Assembly: GCF_003265705.1 (NCBI RefSeq) | Contig: NW_020313140.1 | Location: 1,125,282 to 1,189,281, forward strand | Length of the DNA: 64,000 bases | DNA from: Callorhinus ursinus | Lineage: Eukaryota > Chordata > Mammalia > Carnivora > Otariidae | Direction of reading: 5' to 3' | Shown: piece after piece, positions 11,336-23,065 of the stretch | Numbering within the stretch: position 1 is the stretch's first letter | Layout of the letters: the number at the start of each line of letters is the position of its first letter | Notes under the pieces: model-generated | The model's input: the letters and a program-made list of their open reading frames with translations, nothing else | Databases searched by the model: none | Told to the model about the DNA's origin: nothing | Translations under genes and position numbers: made by a program

Positions 11336-12488
11336 ATAACCCTAGGCCTGGAGAAGCTGTGCTCCAGAGTCAGTGGATTCGAGATTCACTCCAGAGGAGA
11401 TTTTTCCAGCCTTGTGGGTACCTATGAGCCTTGGAGGTACCTTCTTACTCCTACTTCCCTGTCAGATGTACTTCTTTTCCTGGCTCTTCTTGATGTTTAA
11501 GAAGGATGCTTGATAGTCTGCATTAGTTTCATTTCCTAACTGGGCGTAAGTCCCTGCCCTTCTTTAATTGTTATTTTAATATCGAATAGTTGCCTACACC
11601 TGTCAGTGACATTACTAAGTAATTAGGGTCTAAAAATTTAACAAGGAGCTAATTTATGTATAATAGTATGACATTTATAAAAACCCTTTTAATTTTTTAT
11701 ATTGCTTCACTTTGGGATTCACATTAGCCGTGTGAGTTAGAGTGCTTTATCAAACCAACATTCAAGTGCATTTACCTGCCTGGATCTTAAAATCTAATTT
11801 GTAGCAGAGCCAGGACTCAAACTCAGGGCACCTTGCCCCTTGGTGATGTACTTAACACTCCACCACACACAGTTCTGCGCTGCACTCTATTTTAGGTTTT
11901 GAAACATGGATTTATTGGTCTCTTTTGAAATGGACATGCTTGTTCTGTCTGGGTGTTACTTTGCTCTTCTCCAGCCACCCAGCTGCACAGTACGTTTTTG
12001 GCAGTGTTGGAGATAATGTTTGCAGATTTCCGATGATTTCTGCTCTTAGGCCAGTTTGAACATCCTTAACAGGTTGCTACCTCATGCATGGAAGTTTTGG
12101 TCATCATTTTCCAGTCTTAATCTTGGTTGCTTTACATCATTAGGTCATTTTTTTCACGTATTCTCATCATCTTATTGTCCTATAAGCAACGTTTTTAAAT
12201 GAAATAAGGATCTAGATCTGATGATTACCAAACCCTAGAGATCTATATCTCAGGGATACATCCTTATTCCCCTTAAATACGGAATATTGTTAAGAACATC
12301 TCTGCTTTTTATGAAAAGGGAATTCAAACAGACTTTTAAAATGAAAAATGAGAACCAGCCTGAATGAAGTTTTATTCCAATCTCCTGTTAAATCCTAAGA
12401 ATGGGCTGCTGGCCTCCATTACTTTCAGGAAATGAAAAGTGGCTCAGAAGCTAAGTGAGCTAAGCCATGTCTCTCTCAATTGTTTCAG
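11336..12488. other. Intron, with a possible MIR remnant
   Basis: AGCAGAGCCAGGACTCAAAC near 11800-11825 resembles antisense MIR. The remainder is unassigned. Confidence 0.4.
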
Positions 12489-12832
12489 TTTCTCAGGAAT
12501 TGCTGTACAATGCTGCCAATAACGATCTCCGGGGATCTGACCCCCATTCCACCTCCCACTGCCTCCTCTGCAGCTCCAGATGCCACCAAAAGAAGGAGCT
12601 TTGAAGAAAGTGCCTGTACCCTCTTTTACCCTGAGGTGGGTGAGGCCAGGCAGGGTGATTCTCAGGATATCCTGATGATCAAAGGTACAGTTGAAGCCTC
12701 ATCAAGACTTTCTTGAAGATGAGCAAGAAATTTGGGAAACGTTACCAAATAGCCTAGAAACTGAAGACGGAGCTCAAGAATGGATGGCACAAATGCCATC
12801 TGAAATGTAGTACATGATGACATTCAAGATCC
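12489..12832 (+). pseudogene. Unrecognised coding-like block: alternative exon or retrocopy remnant
   Basis: After CTCTCTCAATTGTTTCAG, an open frame runs for about 75 codons with protein-like composition (ISGDLTPIPPPTASSAAPDA, then KRRSFEESACTLFYPEVGEA). After the frame stops near 12716, a neighbouring frame continues as FLEDEQEIWETLPNSLETED and ends in TAG near 12810. That fits an old coding sequence broken by a frameshift. Alternatively, 12489-12684 could be an exon, since AAAG/GTACAG provides a donor. It would enter in phase 0 and leave in phase 1, the phase needed by the ASH1L exon at 14647. I do not recognise the protein. The known ASH1L sequence does not contain it. Confidence 0.35.
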
Positions 12833-12950
12833 TAGATCAGCTCCTTGAGGGCAGAGACTTGTATGCTGTTTTTATATCTCTCCCCCACCTCCACAGTGTC
12901 TAGCATAGGACTAAGCATATAAAGTGCCCTCAATAAATGTTAGTTTATGA
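12833..12950 (+). repeat. L2 3'-end fragment
   Basis: AGCTCCTTGAGGGCAGAGAC, CAGTGTCTAGCATAGGAC and CCTCAATAAATGTTAG match the L2 3' end in sense orientation. Confidence 0.65.
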
Positions 12951-14646
12951 CTGAGAGAGAAGACTTTATAAAAAGTACTCTCTAACACCTCCTTTCCCTT
13001 GTAGTTAATCTAAGATTGTTTGCCCATTCATCAGGAGAATAGTGATAGAGAGTTCACTGATGTCTCAAGCTTCTTGGCCACTGTTGTCTTCTGTCTTGGC
13101 TGTGTGTCTGAGTAGGAAATATTTATCTGTCCAGTGCATGAATTTTTCAGTATTAATACTTAAAAAGTTATGTCTTCACTTAGATATTTTTATTGTGGTA
13201 TTTAGCTCTTTAATGGAAATTTTATCTGAACCACAATCTAGGGGAGATTTATTATACTGTTGGTTTTTAAAATCCCTTTGTATTTATTTTTAAGATTCAA
13301 CAATAAACAGTATTGCTTCTTGATTAGATCTCACATTAGTCGTCACTGTTTGAGAAATAGGTTGTACTATCACAATATCAGTTTCCCAAAAATCTAACTT
13401 GTTACTCTTGAATGGCAACACATAGTCCTATATCTCACCTGGGCAACGCTAAAAGAGCCTGCTAAAAGAGGATTTACAGTGATGTGATTTAAGATACTAT
13501 ATAAATAAAACAGAGCTCGGGGTTTATTATTTCTCTCAGAGAAAGGGAAATACTAGAAACGTAGCTCCATTCAGTTCTTCTGTCCTCAGGTTGTTCTTCA
13601 TTCACTTAGTCACGTCTTCATTAAGGAGTTAACTCTCATTTAGAGGCAGATCTTAAAAATCTCATCTTCAGGTATTTGATTTCTTGTACCTTTTGTGCTT
13701 CTGGTTACATGTAAGGCTTTCTATTTGTAATTTCTAGTTAAAAGTGAACATTTCACAGTACTGCTAGTTTTTTGATAAACATGAGATGGATATTTATTAT
13801 GGGTTCTCTACAGCTGGCTTTTTTGGTTATAAGGAATCCTGTATCAGAACCAAGTATATTTTATCCAGAAAAATAATCTTTCCTGAACAACATACTTTTC
13901 AGTAAGAAATGTGTTAAATTATGCTGCATTGATTTCGGGTTTTGGCAAAAAGTGTAACTTTTTGAAAGGAAATTGTTTCTTTGTCTTTATGACCTCTTAT
14001 GTATATAGGAACCTTATGTGTACAGCTTTAAAGTAGGTTTGCTCTGTTCCATGGATAAATTAGTCACCAGTTCTTCTCGAGTATGCTGTAGAGGAAACAC
14101 ACAGACTAGGAAAGTGACTTCTGTGGAGTAGATAGGATGTACTGATTTAAGGTCTGACTCTGCTTCTCACCTCTGATTCTATCAAATGAAATGCTCAGGG
14201 TGGACCTGCTTTCTCACATTAGTCATTCCTAATTAATTGCATTATAAATGTTGTTTGTCAGTTCATATGATGAATTTGAATTTCAGGAATAGACATGATT
14301 AGAATATTGCCAGTGACCTTTATCAATAAATGTCTTAATATGTTTCATAGTAGTGATACGTAAAAACTAAATTGTGTATTCTGTTCATTCTTCCACTAAA
14401 ACTAGTTTTCCCTCTGTTAACGTAACAGGAGAAAATCATGTATATGAGACCTGTGAAATTCTGTCGGCAGCACATAGTATGGTTTGTCGTCTGCTTATTG
14501 TCTACTTATTGTCAGCTTAAAAGTTGTGTTATTGCAGGGAATGGCAGTGACAACAACTAAAATATTACAGTTCTCACACAAAATCATTTGACTTTATTTT
14601 TAGACTTGAATTTTCCTATGATGTCTATCTTTTCCCCTCTCTCCAG
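12951..14646. other. ASH1L: Intron before exon 4, no feature recognised
   Basis: AT-rich and apparently free of SINEs over 1.7 kb, unlike most of the window. Ends in the exon 4 acceptor. Confidence 0.5.
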
Positions 14647-14748
14647 GTTCTCTGCCAACCTCAGAAAAGTCTTCCCAGCGACCATCAGAGAGCACAACCT
14701 GTAGCCCTACCCGGAAGAGGTCGTCATCTGAGAGTACTTCTTCAACAG
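14647..14748 (+). CDS. ASH1L: ASH1L coding exon (probable exon 4), 102 bases, phase 1-1
   Basis: The exon follows a pyrimidine-rich acceptor (CCCCTCTCTCCAG). Its first two bases complete a codon begun in the upstream exon. It then reads SLPTSEKSSQRPSESTTCSP and on through TRKRSSSESTSST, leaving one base (G) that joins the next exon to make the valine of the [10 protein letters not shown] stretch. The segment is serine-rich with a short basic patch and no folded domain, typical of the disordered middle of ASH1L. Human ASH1L, as I recall it, is nearly identical except for a few residues at the start. The donor is unusual: the exon ends CAG and the intron begins GCAAGTACTG. The next GT, four bases on, would break the frame. 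Because the length is a multiple of three and the phase symmetric, skipping this exon would keep the frame. Confidence 0.96.
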
Positions 14749-14754
14749 GCAAGT
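14749..14754 (+). other. ASH1L: GC-type splice donor (GC-AG intron)
   Basis: The bases across the junction are ACAG/GCAAGT. This is the strong consensus seen around known GC-AG donors, where the other positions pair well with U1 snRNA. The frame of the next exon (TA AAC GGA) requires exactly this boundary. The matching acceptor is TTATTTAG at 21027-21034. Confidence 0.9.
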
Positions 14755-16117
14755 ACTGTTTGTTTTACCAGACTTTAACTAGAATTTCCCATCTGTTACT
14801 TGTGAACAGACTTAAAATATGATACTATAAACTTTTACAACATAAATTACAATTTGTATTTACGTACCATAGAAAAAAACAAAAGCGGTTGTGGGATGTG
14901 TGACTGAGCAGAAGTGCTCACTAAACCAGTGTCCTGGTCCTCCCTTTTGTGCTCCTTAAGTCCAGGTAAGCTTGCTCCCAGATGTGTAGTGGTTTTGATG
15001 TGGTCCAGAGGGAATAATTCAAAATGACTAGGTACAAAAGTAGGCAGACACAAAATAGAGATTTTAAAAGTTGAGTTGAGGTAAAGGAGTGTGTGGTGTT
15101 AGAGGGCAATGTGGATTGGAACTGTTTAATAAAGGCTTGGCTATGTATATAAAATTGTCTTAGTTTCCGAAGTAGCATTTACACATCTCTGAGATGTGCA
15201 AAACAATTTATGAGGTTGTAAGAAGAATCTCTATTAATACTTATTTCTAACCTCAACTTTTAAAATGTGTAATGTTTATATATTTTAAATATGTATAACC
15301 TCTTAATACAGTATATCATATTTGTGTAGTTCATACATAGATTTAGAGGATGCTCTCAATTTTTGCTTTTTACTGATTGTGTGTTTATAAAAAAAACAAA
15401 ACTAGAGGGTAATATATATGTATTACAGATATATATCTCATATTTAGGGTATACAGATATATGTATATATATCTGTCCTCTGAGGATTGCAGAGAAAGAA
15501 GTCCTTTCTAATCTGTCAGTGTCATCAGGAGAGATGTGCACTGGTAGGATCATTCTAGGCAGTGGAAGTAACATATGTAAAGGGGAGAATAGTGAGTTTA
15601 AGAAATTAAATAAAAGAGCCAATGTGGTTAGGTAAAGGGACTAAAGATGAGACTGGAAAGGCATGTAGGGAACCTTATTAATAACACTCAGGAACCATTA
15701 AAAATTTTAGGCAAGAAGTGACATACCATTTCTTGGCTTTTTGTCATATTTTTTGATTGGTGGATCACTTGTGACTTATAGTCAGAAAATCTGATTCCTT
15801 CATCAGTTCAAGGCCAGCCTGTCAAATTGTACCCGTGTCATGCTTGTTGAATTTATCTGATGATGGGCTTCAGCATGTTTGAAGCTTTTTATTAGCACCA
15901 TTGTGCCAGAGGTACAGTTGAACTCAAGCAGCAGTGAGGGTTTTGTCTCTCAGAGCGCTTTGTTTTCATACTGCTTCAGAGAGATTCTTAAACAGTGAGT
16001 GACTACTTTTGATGGTATCGACCTAAGCCAGGGCTTAGTAAACTGCAGCCTGTGGACCAGAGGCTGTCCAAGGCCTCTTTTAGTGCAGCCCTCAGCTAGA
16101 AATCGTTTTTACTTTTA
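14755..16117. other. ASH1L: Intron after exon 4, mostly unassigned
   Basis: Holds an alternating TA-rich stretch near 15409-15475. No exon-like or SINE sequence was recognised. Confidence 0.5.
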
Positions 16118-16330
16118 TTTTTTTTTAAGATTTTATTTAGAGAGAGAGAGGACTAGCTGGGAGAGAGGAGAGGAGTAGAGGGGAAGGGATAAGGGAAGGG
16201 AGAGAATCTCAAGCAGACTCCCCAGCAACTGCAGAGCCTGACACAGGGCTCGATCCCGCGACCCTGAGATCATGACCTGAGCCAAAGCCAAGAGTTGGAC
16301 GCTCAACCGACTGAGCCACCCAGCTGTCCC
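16118..16330 (-). mobile_element. CAN-SINE, antisense
   Basis: TTTTTTAAGATTTTATTTAG to CGACTGAGCCACCCAGCTG. The body is purine-rich on this strand (GAGAGAGGAGAGGAGTAGAG). Confidence 0.9.
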
Positions 16331-16579
16331 TGGTCTTCTGTGTTTAAAGGATTGCCTAAAAAGATAAAGGAGAGAAGGGAAAAAGTGTATGTGAGACATC
16401 ATATGTGTCCTCGAAAGCCTAAAATATTTACCACTGAGATTTCTACAGAAAAAGCTTGCCAACCCCTGAAAAGAAAGAATGAGATTCCAAGGAGACAGCC
16501 ACCGAAGAAAATCACCAACATATTTTACTTTAGTAAACAAAGGAAATAATACCTAGATCCATAAAGTTACTCTTACCAT

Positions 16580-17105
16580 ACGACTGTTCTATTCACTCAG
16601 GTAAATATTTATGGAGAGTAACTGAAGCCTGAGCATTGGAGATACAAACATGAATAAGATAAGGCTCCTAGCCTCAAGGATTCTGACATAGTCACCAGCA
16701 AAGGTGTGTTAAATTCTGTAACGGACCAGTGAGCAGATGTGGTGACATGCAGAGGAACTCCAGCACTTACCATGTGCGTGACTAAAGAAGACACCCCTCA
16801 AGGTGTGACCCATAAACTACCGTCATTTGTGTCGACACGTGGGGCAGAGTGAAGAGTAAGAGGGTGTTTAACACAAAGAAAGGCCCAGAACCATAAAAGA
16901 GAACGCTATTTTTGGAGAGCAGCACATTGGTGTTACTGGTGTGTGAGGGATATTATGTGACGGTGGTAGAGAGTGAGGCTGTAAAAGTAGTAACAGACTG
17001 GACCCCATACAGCATAGGCCTTTTTGTGTGTTTGTTTCGTTTGAAGGCATTGAGACTCTGTTGTGGAGGCGGTTGGGAGCCACTGAAGGATTTTGAACAG
17101 AGAAG
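16580..17105 (-). repeat. L2-type LINE remnant, antisense
   Basis: TATTCACTCAGGTAAATATT, GGAGATACAAACATGAATAA and GGGAGCCACTGAAGGATTTT are diverged reverse-strand L2 phrases. Confidence 0.45.
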
Positions 17106-17459
17106 ATAAAAATTATTTGATATATTGTATAATTGAGAATAAGATAGGTTTTGCGGTGCTAAAAAAGGCCCAAAATTTCAGTGGCTTCAGACCACAGTCT
17201 TCCTTTTGTTCATGCCTTGTGACCACTGCGGGTCTGCTGTGTGTTGTCTTCCCTCTAGGACCCTGTCAGCAGAGCCTCTTTTGCAGTGTTGCTGATCTTG
17301 TGACAGAGGGTGAGCAGCACAGTAAAGCGCTGACCAGCTCTTAAGAGTTTCTGCCCACATTTCAGTGCTAAAGCAGATCACATGGTTAAGACTTCTGTTA
17401 AGGAAGTGGGGGGAGTATAATGTTATGGAAAGCAGGGCAGCAGATATTTATGATAATAG
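17106..17459. repeat. Possible old L1 or LTR debris
   Basis: The stretch from CCCAAAATTTCAGTGGCTTC to ATCACATGGTTAAGACTTCT faintly recalls a common old repeat. No firm family. Confidence 0.25.
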
Positions 17460-18000
17460 CACTGTCTACCACATACACATTTTGGAAATCTCTACAGCAT
17501 TACAGTGTGGAGAATGGAATGTGACAAGAAATGTGTGAAGAAATGCATCAATAATGGCTTCAGGTTTGGATATGTTCAATTTGAGCAGCGTTTGGGCTGT
17601 TGAGGTGGAGATGTTAGTGAACCATTTGGAAGCAGTGGCTTGCAGTTTGAGCAGGACGTCTGGTAGAGATGCAGACCTAGCAGTATGTAATAGAAACATG
17701 GATCTGGCAGTGAGTGAGCTAACCCAGAGGGGACAGCAGGAACGCAGATTTAAGAAACATTCGCATTGGAGGGGAGTGGAAGAGAAGGTGTCAGTGATGA
17801 CATAAAAGTTTTGCACAGATGTTTGTGTAGAAGGATCAAAGAGTACATGTAATGGAAGCCTCTTCATGTCAGATGTCACGGAGAGGTCAAGAAAGATTTG
17901 GACATTAATAATTGGGAAGATGATTTTTATAAAACCAGTTTGCAAGTGCAGAGTTAGAGCAGTTTGGCTGCTTGAGAAGGGACTGCTAGAATTCAGGTGG
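17460..18000 (-). repeat. L2-type LINE remnant, antisense
   Basis: GGATATGTTCAATTTGAGCA, GAGGTGGAGATGTTAGTG and GGTCAAGAAAGATTTGG resemble reverse-strand L2. A 159-codon minus-strand frame lies here, but it shows no recognisable domain. Confidence 0.4.
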
Positions 18001-18421
18001 CCTTGGTTGGTATAAATTTGAGCTCTTTATTTCCAGCAATGAGGTAAATTAGATGTACTGAGCAAACAAACTTCTTGGTCCCTAAAACTAAAATACTAGA
18101 TAAAACTTGGAAAACATTTCTTAAAACATTGCTGAACTTTGAGATAAATAAATAGGAAACCAGACGTTTTCAGAAAGCTTGATCCAACAGAACTAAAGAG
18201 TATTAGAACCGTTTGACATCTGCCTCATTCCTGGTGGCGTAGAGCCTGAGCAGCACAGAGGTTCACATCAGATTTCCCTGCATAAATCTGGCACTCCCTA
18301 AAGGTGACATTTACCAGGGTAAGAGCAAATGGAAACCAACCCATCACAGAAGAAGGCAGGAGCAAGAAAAGGAGCACCTCTCCACAAGCTCATTCTCACC
18401 TCCTGTCTCACATGCAGATTT
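18001..18421. other. Intron, old repeat-like, unassigned
   Basis: TAAAACTTGGAAAACATTTC and the flanking text look like old L1 debris. Not assigned. Confidence 0.3.
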
Positions 18422-18595
18422 TTTTTTTTTAAGGTTTTAGTTATGTATTTATTTGACAGAGAGTGAGAGAAAGCACAGCAGGGGGAGGGGCAGAGGGAGA
18501 GGGAGGAGCAGGCTCCCCACTGAGCAGGGAGCCCAATGCAGGACTCGATCCCAGGACCCTGGGATCATGCCCTGAGCTGAAGGCAGATGCTCCCC
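18422..18595 (-). mobile_element. CAN-SINE, antisense, head-truncated
   Basis: Runs from poly-T to GAAGGCAGATGCTCC and lacks the GACTGAGCCACCCAGG head. Fourteen-base target duplication TCACATGCAGATTT at 18408-18421 and 18596-18609, so the truncation happened at insertion. Confidence 0.93.
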
Positions 18596-18610
18596 TCACA
18601 TGCAGATTTA

Positions 18611-21034
18611 TATTGCCTGTGGGACCCAGAAAAAAATTAATGAAAATTTGTTGTCGAATGGTAGTGCCCTGAGTTTATTCCAGAGCCAAATGCAAATTTA
18701 ATTCCTATTCCGTATAAACTTAAGTGTTTTTGCTCAGTACATCCTCAGTATTGGTTGACCTAGCATTCTCATTTACTCCAGTAGCACAAGAGTGACAACC
18801 TTTATTTTGCATTCAAAAGGCAAATCACTCAGTCAGAACTATGGCCTAACCTTCTAGTTACAGACAAAAAAATGAAATAGTAGAGAGTTTAGAGACCCTC
18901 TGTTTAGTAATTGAGATACATAAACAACTGAACAAATACAGTTTTGTACAAGACATCTTAGGGCCCATCCTTGAACTAATGCTCTGTTTTGAAATACATC
19001 CAAAGGGATAAATACACTAAAAGGGATAGTATATGTTTAATATATGGTTTTACTGATGGCTGCAGTCGTTGTTATGAAAGCTATTGTCTATGACCTTAGC
19101 AGGATCTATTGGGAAACAGGACAGTATCCTGCCTAGACTGACTTATACTGTGGAAGCTGGGTTTCCAAGGGCAGATGTTCTCAGAGAGACCCAGGTGGAA
19201 TGTGTCCTGCCTTTTCTAACCCGAACTTGGAAATCAGCATGTTCTTCTGTGGAATTCTCTTTGCTAGAAGCACCTCACTAAGGGCAGCTCATACTCAAGA
19301 GGAGAATTAAATGCTACCACTTGGTGGGAGAACAAAGACTTGGGTACAGGTTGTAATAGCTCTACAAGCAGGTAGGCTGTTGCTTTAGGGCAGGGAGACA
19401 AGGTTAGCTTAGTATCGAGTGGCTGTGGTAGTGTGAAGGAAAGTGGATAGGTTGAAGAGACCAGACTAACATAAAACCACATTTTATGGTTTGTGGGGAG
19501 AGTAGAGGAGAAATAATAGATGATGTGACCTGAGCTTGGCTGACAAAATTCCTGCCTTGTAACTGGTGCTCCATATATATAATGTAGAAGAGTTGCCTTT
19601 ATGGTATCGTTCACTGAGGTTCGTAGTCTGGAGGAGCAAGGTTGAAGGAGGAGGTAATGACTTAAGTTGTGAATGTGAGTTGAGAAATCTGTGAAACATG
19701 CAAAAGTAGAGAAGTAGAAGAAAAGTTTTATCCAGAAAATAGAGATTTGGGCATCTCAGAATATAGGTGGTAGTTGAATGAATTGCCAAAGAGCTTGGAG
19801 AGTTCAACGAGGAAAGCACTTGTACCAGAGAAAGTGAGAAATGCTCACGGACTCAAGCCAGGTATAGGAAGGAAGCAGTTCTCATTGTGGTCATCTTCAG
19901 AGAAAATTGAAGATGCGTATGTGTGTTCTTATCATTGAAACTGTGAGAATAAACATGTTGCCATTGGGGAAGTAAGTATGAAAAGTAAAGACACAGTATC
20001 GGGGATTAGGGACCTCTACAGTTAAATCTGATAGTGTTGCAAGTAACTGGAAGATAATCAAAATGTATTACCAGAGAAACAGTGGAGGCCAGATTTTAAG
20101 AAGTAGTGATATTTAATAGGTCTGAGAATTTGAAATTTGAAAAATCCTGAATTTAAACAAGACTCTACTGGATATTATCTGAAGGAAGTTACTGGTAATT
20201 TGAGAAAAATTGATGAGACGGAATCTAGAATGCCCCAGGCTTGTAAAGGAGTACCTAGAATAGTACCACATTTTAAACTCACATAGGTAGGAAATCCATT
20301 GATCAGCTTTGGAAAAGTACGACCTTTGTTCATTAATAGTAAGCAACTAGGTCTCTTGGGAAATGGCCCTGTTACAATCTGATGTTTACAGATACTGTAA
20401 AACTAATATGGCTTGCCAGAGGAAGGTGAGCATTTCCCACATTATGTGTAGTCATAAAAACGTGTGGAGTGGTATTTGAAGAAACAAAGATCACCAAGTC
20501 GTTGGGCCACTAAGATAACAAGATTCATTGAAGGCCACTTATTTTCCGATCTTACCGTCAACATGTGTTCTTTAAATTAGTTTATACATATGTTTAGTAT
20601 TCTAGTTTTAAAGCTTTTCTTAAGAAGTTTCACTTATATCCTTTGTACTTGCAGCATTGTCAGAAAAAGCACTGAACTAGAAATACCACCAGCATTTAAC
20701 TGGCAAGTCTCTACAGTTAGATGGACTGTCAGTTTTGAAGAAATACACTATTTCTTTCTGCTCCTCATCTCAGAGAGTGAGAATTGTTGTTGTTGCTTTT
20801 TAACTCACATATTGTTAGGGAAACAGGCCAATTTTGAATTTATCATGATTACTGTAATACGCCTTATTCAGGAAAATAAACCATCAGCTTGCTTGGGAGA
20901 GACAAATGCATATGGTGTTAGGATGTTTAATCCTGTTAAGAAAAATGGAGCAGTATTCCTTTGATGTAAAAAGTTAATTTAAATGACTAGCTGTGTTCAG
21001 TTTGTCTCTATGTGTGATTTGTTGTCTTATTTAG
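18611..21034. other. ASH1L: Intron before exon 5, mostly unassigned
   Basis: No SINE was found in about 2.4 kb. A weakly L2-like stretch lies around 19300-19480. A plus-strand frame at 20590-20964 has no coding character. Ends in the exon 5 acceptor. Confidence 0.45.
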
Positions 21035-21773
21035 TAAACGGAGTTCCCTCTCGAAGTCCAAGATTGCTTGCTTCCGGGGATGACTCTGTGGATAGTCTGC
21101 TGCAGCGGATGGTCCAACATGAGGACCAGGAGCCCCTGGAGAAGAATATAGATGCTGTGATTGCATCTGCCTCGGGGCCACCTCCCTCCAGTCCAGGCCG
21201 CAGCCACAGCAGGGAGCGAGCCCTGGGAAAACCGGACAGCCTTCTGGTGCCCTCAGCCCCCGGTGACTCTTGCGGTAGTAGCATCTCACTCCTGTCTGAG
21301 AAGCTGCCGAGCAGCTGCTCGCCCCATCATATCAAGAGAAGTGTTGTGGAAGCCATGCAGCGCCAAGCTCGGAAAATGTGCAATTATGACAAAATCTTGG
21401 CCACTAAGAAAAACCTGGACCATGTCAATAAAATATTAAAAGCCAAAAAACTTCAGAGACAGGCCAGGACAGGGAATAACTTTGTGAAACGCAGACCAGG
21501 GCGACCTCGGAAATGCCCTCTCCAGGCTGTGGTGTCAATGCAAGCATTCCAGGCTGCCCGGTTTGTCAGCCCTGACTCGAATGAAGGCGAAGAAAGAGCA
21601 GCCCTACCCCTCCGTCCCGACACAGTTACAGATGTCATTGAGGCTGTTGTACAGAGCGTAAACCTGAGTCCAGAACATAAGAAGGGGCTGAAGAGGAAAA
21701 GTTGGCTGTTGGAAGAACAGACCAAGAAAAAGCAGAAGCCATTCCCAGAGGAAGAGCAAGAGCATACTAAGAG
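21035..21773 (+). CDS. ASH1L: ASH1L coding exon (probable exon 5), 739 bases, phase 1-2, with AT-hook
   Basis: The largest exon here begins after TTATTTAG and ends AAGAG before a consensus GTAAGT donor. It codes for about 246 residues. In order these are a serine/proline-rich start ([10 protein letters not shown]), the [14 protein letters not shown] segment, a disordered S/P/G-rich part, a conserved basic helix-like stretch ([19 protein letters not shown], then [19 protein letters not shown]), the AT-hook KRRPGRPRK (21487-21513), which would bind the minor groove of AT-rich DNA, and a lysine/glutamate-rich tail with a potential nuclear localisation run (TKKKQK). An open frame extends upstream to 20983, but its first residues are intronic. 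Conservation seems strongest from 21330 to 21540. The acidic stretch after the AT-hook ([12 protein letters not shown]) differs from the human protein I remember. Confidence 0.98.
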
Positions 21774-23065
21774 GTAAGTATCCTTGTTTGACATTTTATC
21801 TGAGGGGAGAAAAACAGCTTTTTATAAACGTAACATACATATGCAGCTTAATTCTTCAGGTAACCTCCTAACCTTTCATTATGTAAAACCTGCTCTTCTG
21901 TTTTATTTAAAAGTGTTATTTATGGCTGCCCGCAATTATGAAATATTAAGAAGCACATGGGATGTAACAGTCCAGGCTGAAACCCTGACTTTGCAGAGGA
22001 GGAATTCAAGGGCCCAGAGAGGTTATGTGTTTTACCCAACACATAGCTGTGTGCCTGGGATTAGTTTTAGGCTCACACTCTTCTCTGTGCTCCAGACTTT
22101 TCATCCTGTCGTCACACATTTTTCTGCATGTTAGATTTATTTTCTTCATAGTTTCCTTATTATAGTCTTACTTTTTTCTAAAAGGTGTAGAGTGCAGAGC
22201 CAAAAATCACTCCCCAAAAAAGAGCTTTTAATCCTTTTGTTACGTGTCCAACCAGATTCTTTCCCTGAAGGTACGCTTGGTAGTTTTAAATGAGTTATAA
22301 TATAGTATTCACCATTTGCAGATGACTTTTCCTTTACTAAATACAGCATGCTCATTCATAGTTACATGGCGGCCCTGTTCACAATTAGAGAAATACAAAT
22401 TAAAACTGCTAGACACGTTTTTAAGCCTCTTAACATTTATTTTCAAACTGCTCTCTTAAAAGCTACACCAATTTATACTTCTACTAATTTTATACAGTAA
22501 TAGTCATATACTTCTTACCGCCCACTCTTACCTACCCTGGCAATTATCTTTCTAAAAATCTTTATCGGAGGCAGGGCAAAAATGTCTTCATCAGTTTAAT
22601 TTAGGTGAAATATACTTCCTAAATGTTGCTTCCTACTTATTTTAATTTGCACTTATTTGCATATTGGGACATTAGTATTTGTTTATGTACCTTACCTATT
22701 TTTTAGGTACTCATTATATACAGTCAGAATGATAACCCTTTGTGTTTGTTGTTTTCTTTTTATTTTCTTGCCAAACAATAATACAACAGTGAGAGTTTAT
22801 CAGTCTTTTTCTCTGCCATCTGCCTTGGTGAATCCTATATAGAGAGGTTTTTCATATCTCTCTAATGCATACATCTGGGAAAAATACTTTTTTTTCCTAG
22901 AGAATATATGGGATTGAAATTTTTTTCATTGTAGTATGTGCTTGTACTACTTTTAGTGAAGCTGAAAGCTTACTGATTGAAAAGTTAAGTCTCTTTTCAC
23001 ATGATCTCATTTCCTCTCAAATCCTGTTCTCCTCAAAGGCGTGACTGTGAACATTGTACCACGGA
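21774..23065. other. ASH1L: Intron after exon 5, with a MIR remnant
   Basis: GGCCCAGAGAGGTTATGTGT at about 22012-22031 fits antisense MIR (21955-22110). The remainder is AT-rich and unassigned. Confidence 0.5.

Noticed and set aside
17466..17945. 159-codon minus-strand open frame
   Set aside because: It lies in diverged antisense L2-like sequence, has no recognisable domain and no splice or promoter context. Length alone is compatible with chance.
20590..20964. 124-codon plus-strand frame just before exon 5
   Set aside because: Its composition is not protein-like, it is not part of the known ASH1L protein, and the exon 5 acceptor lies after it.
21008..21794. Minus-strand frames opposite exon 5
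   Set aside because: Shadows of the real coding strand, which matches ASH1L with intact splice sites.
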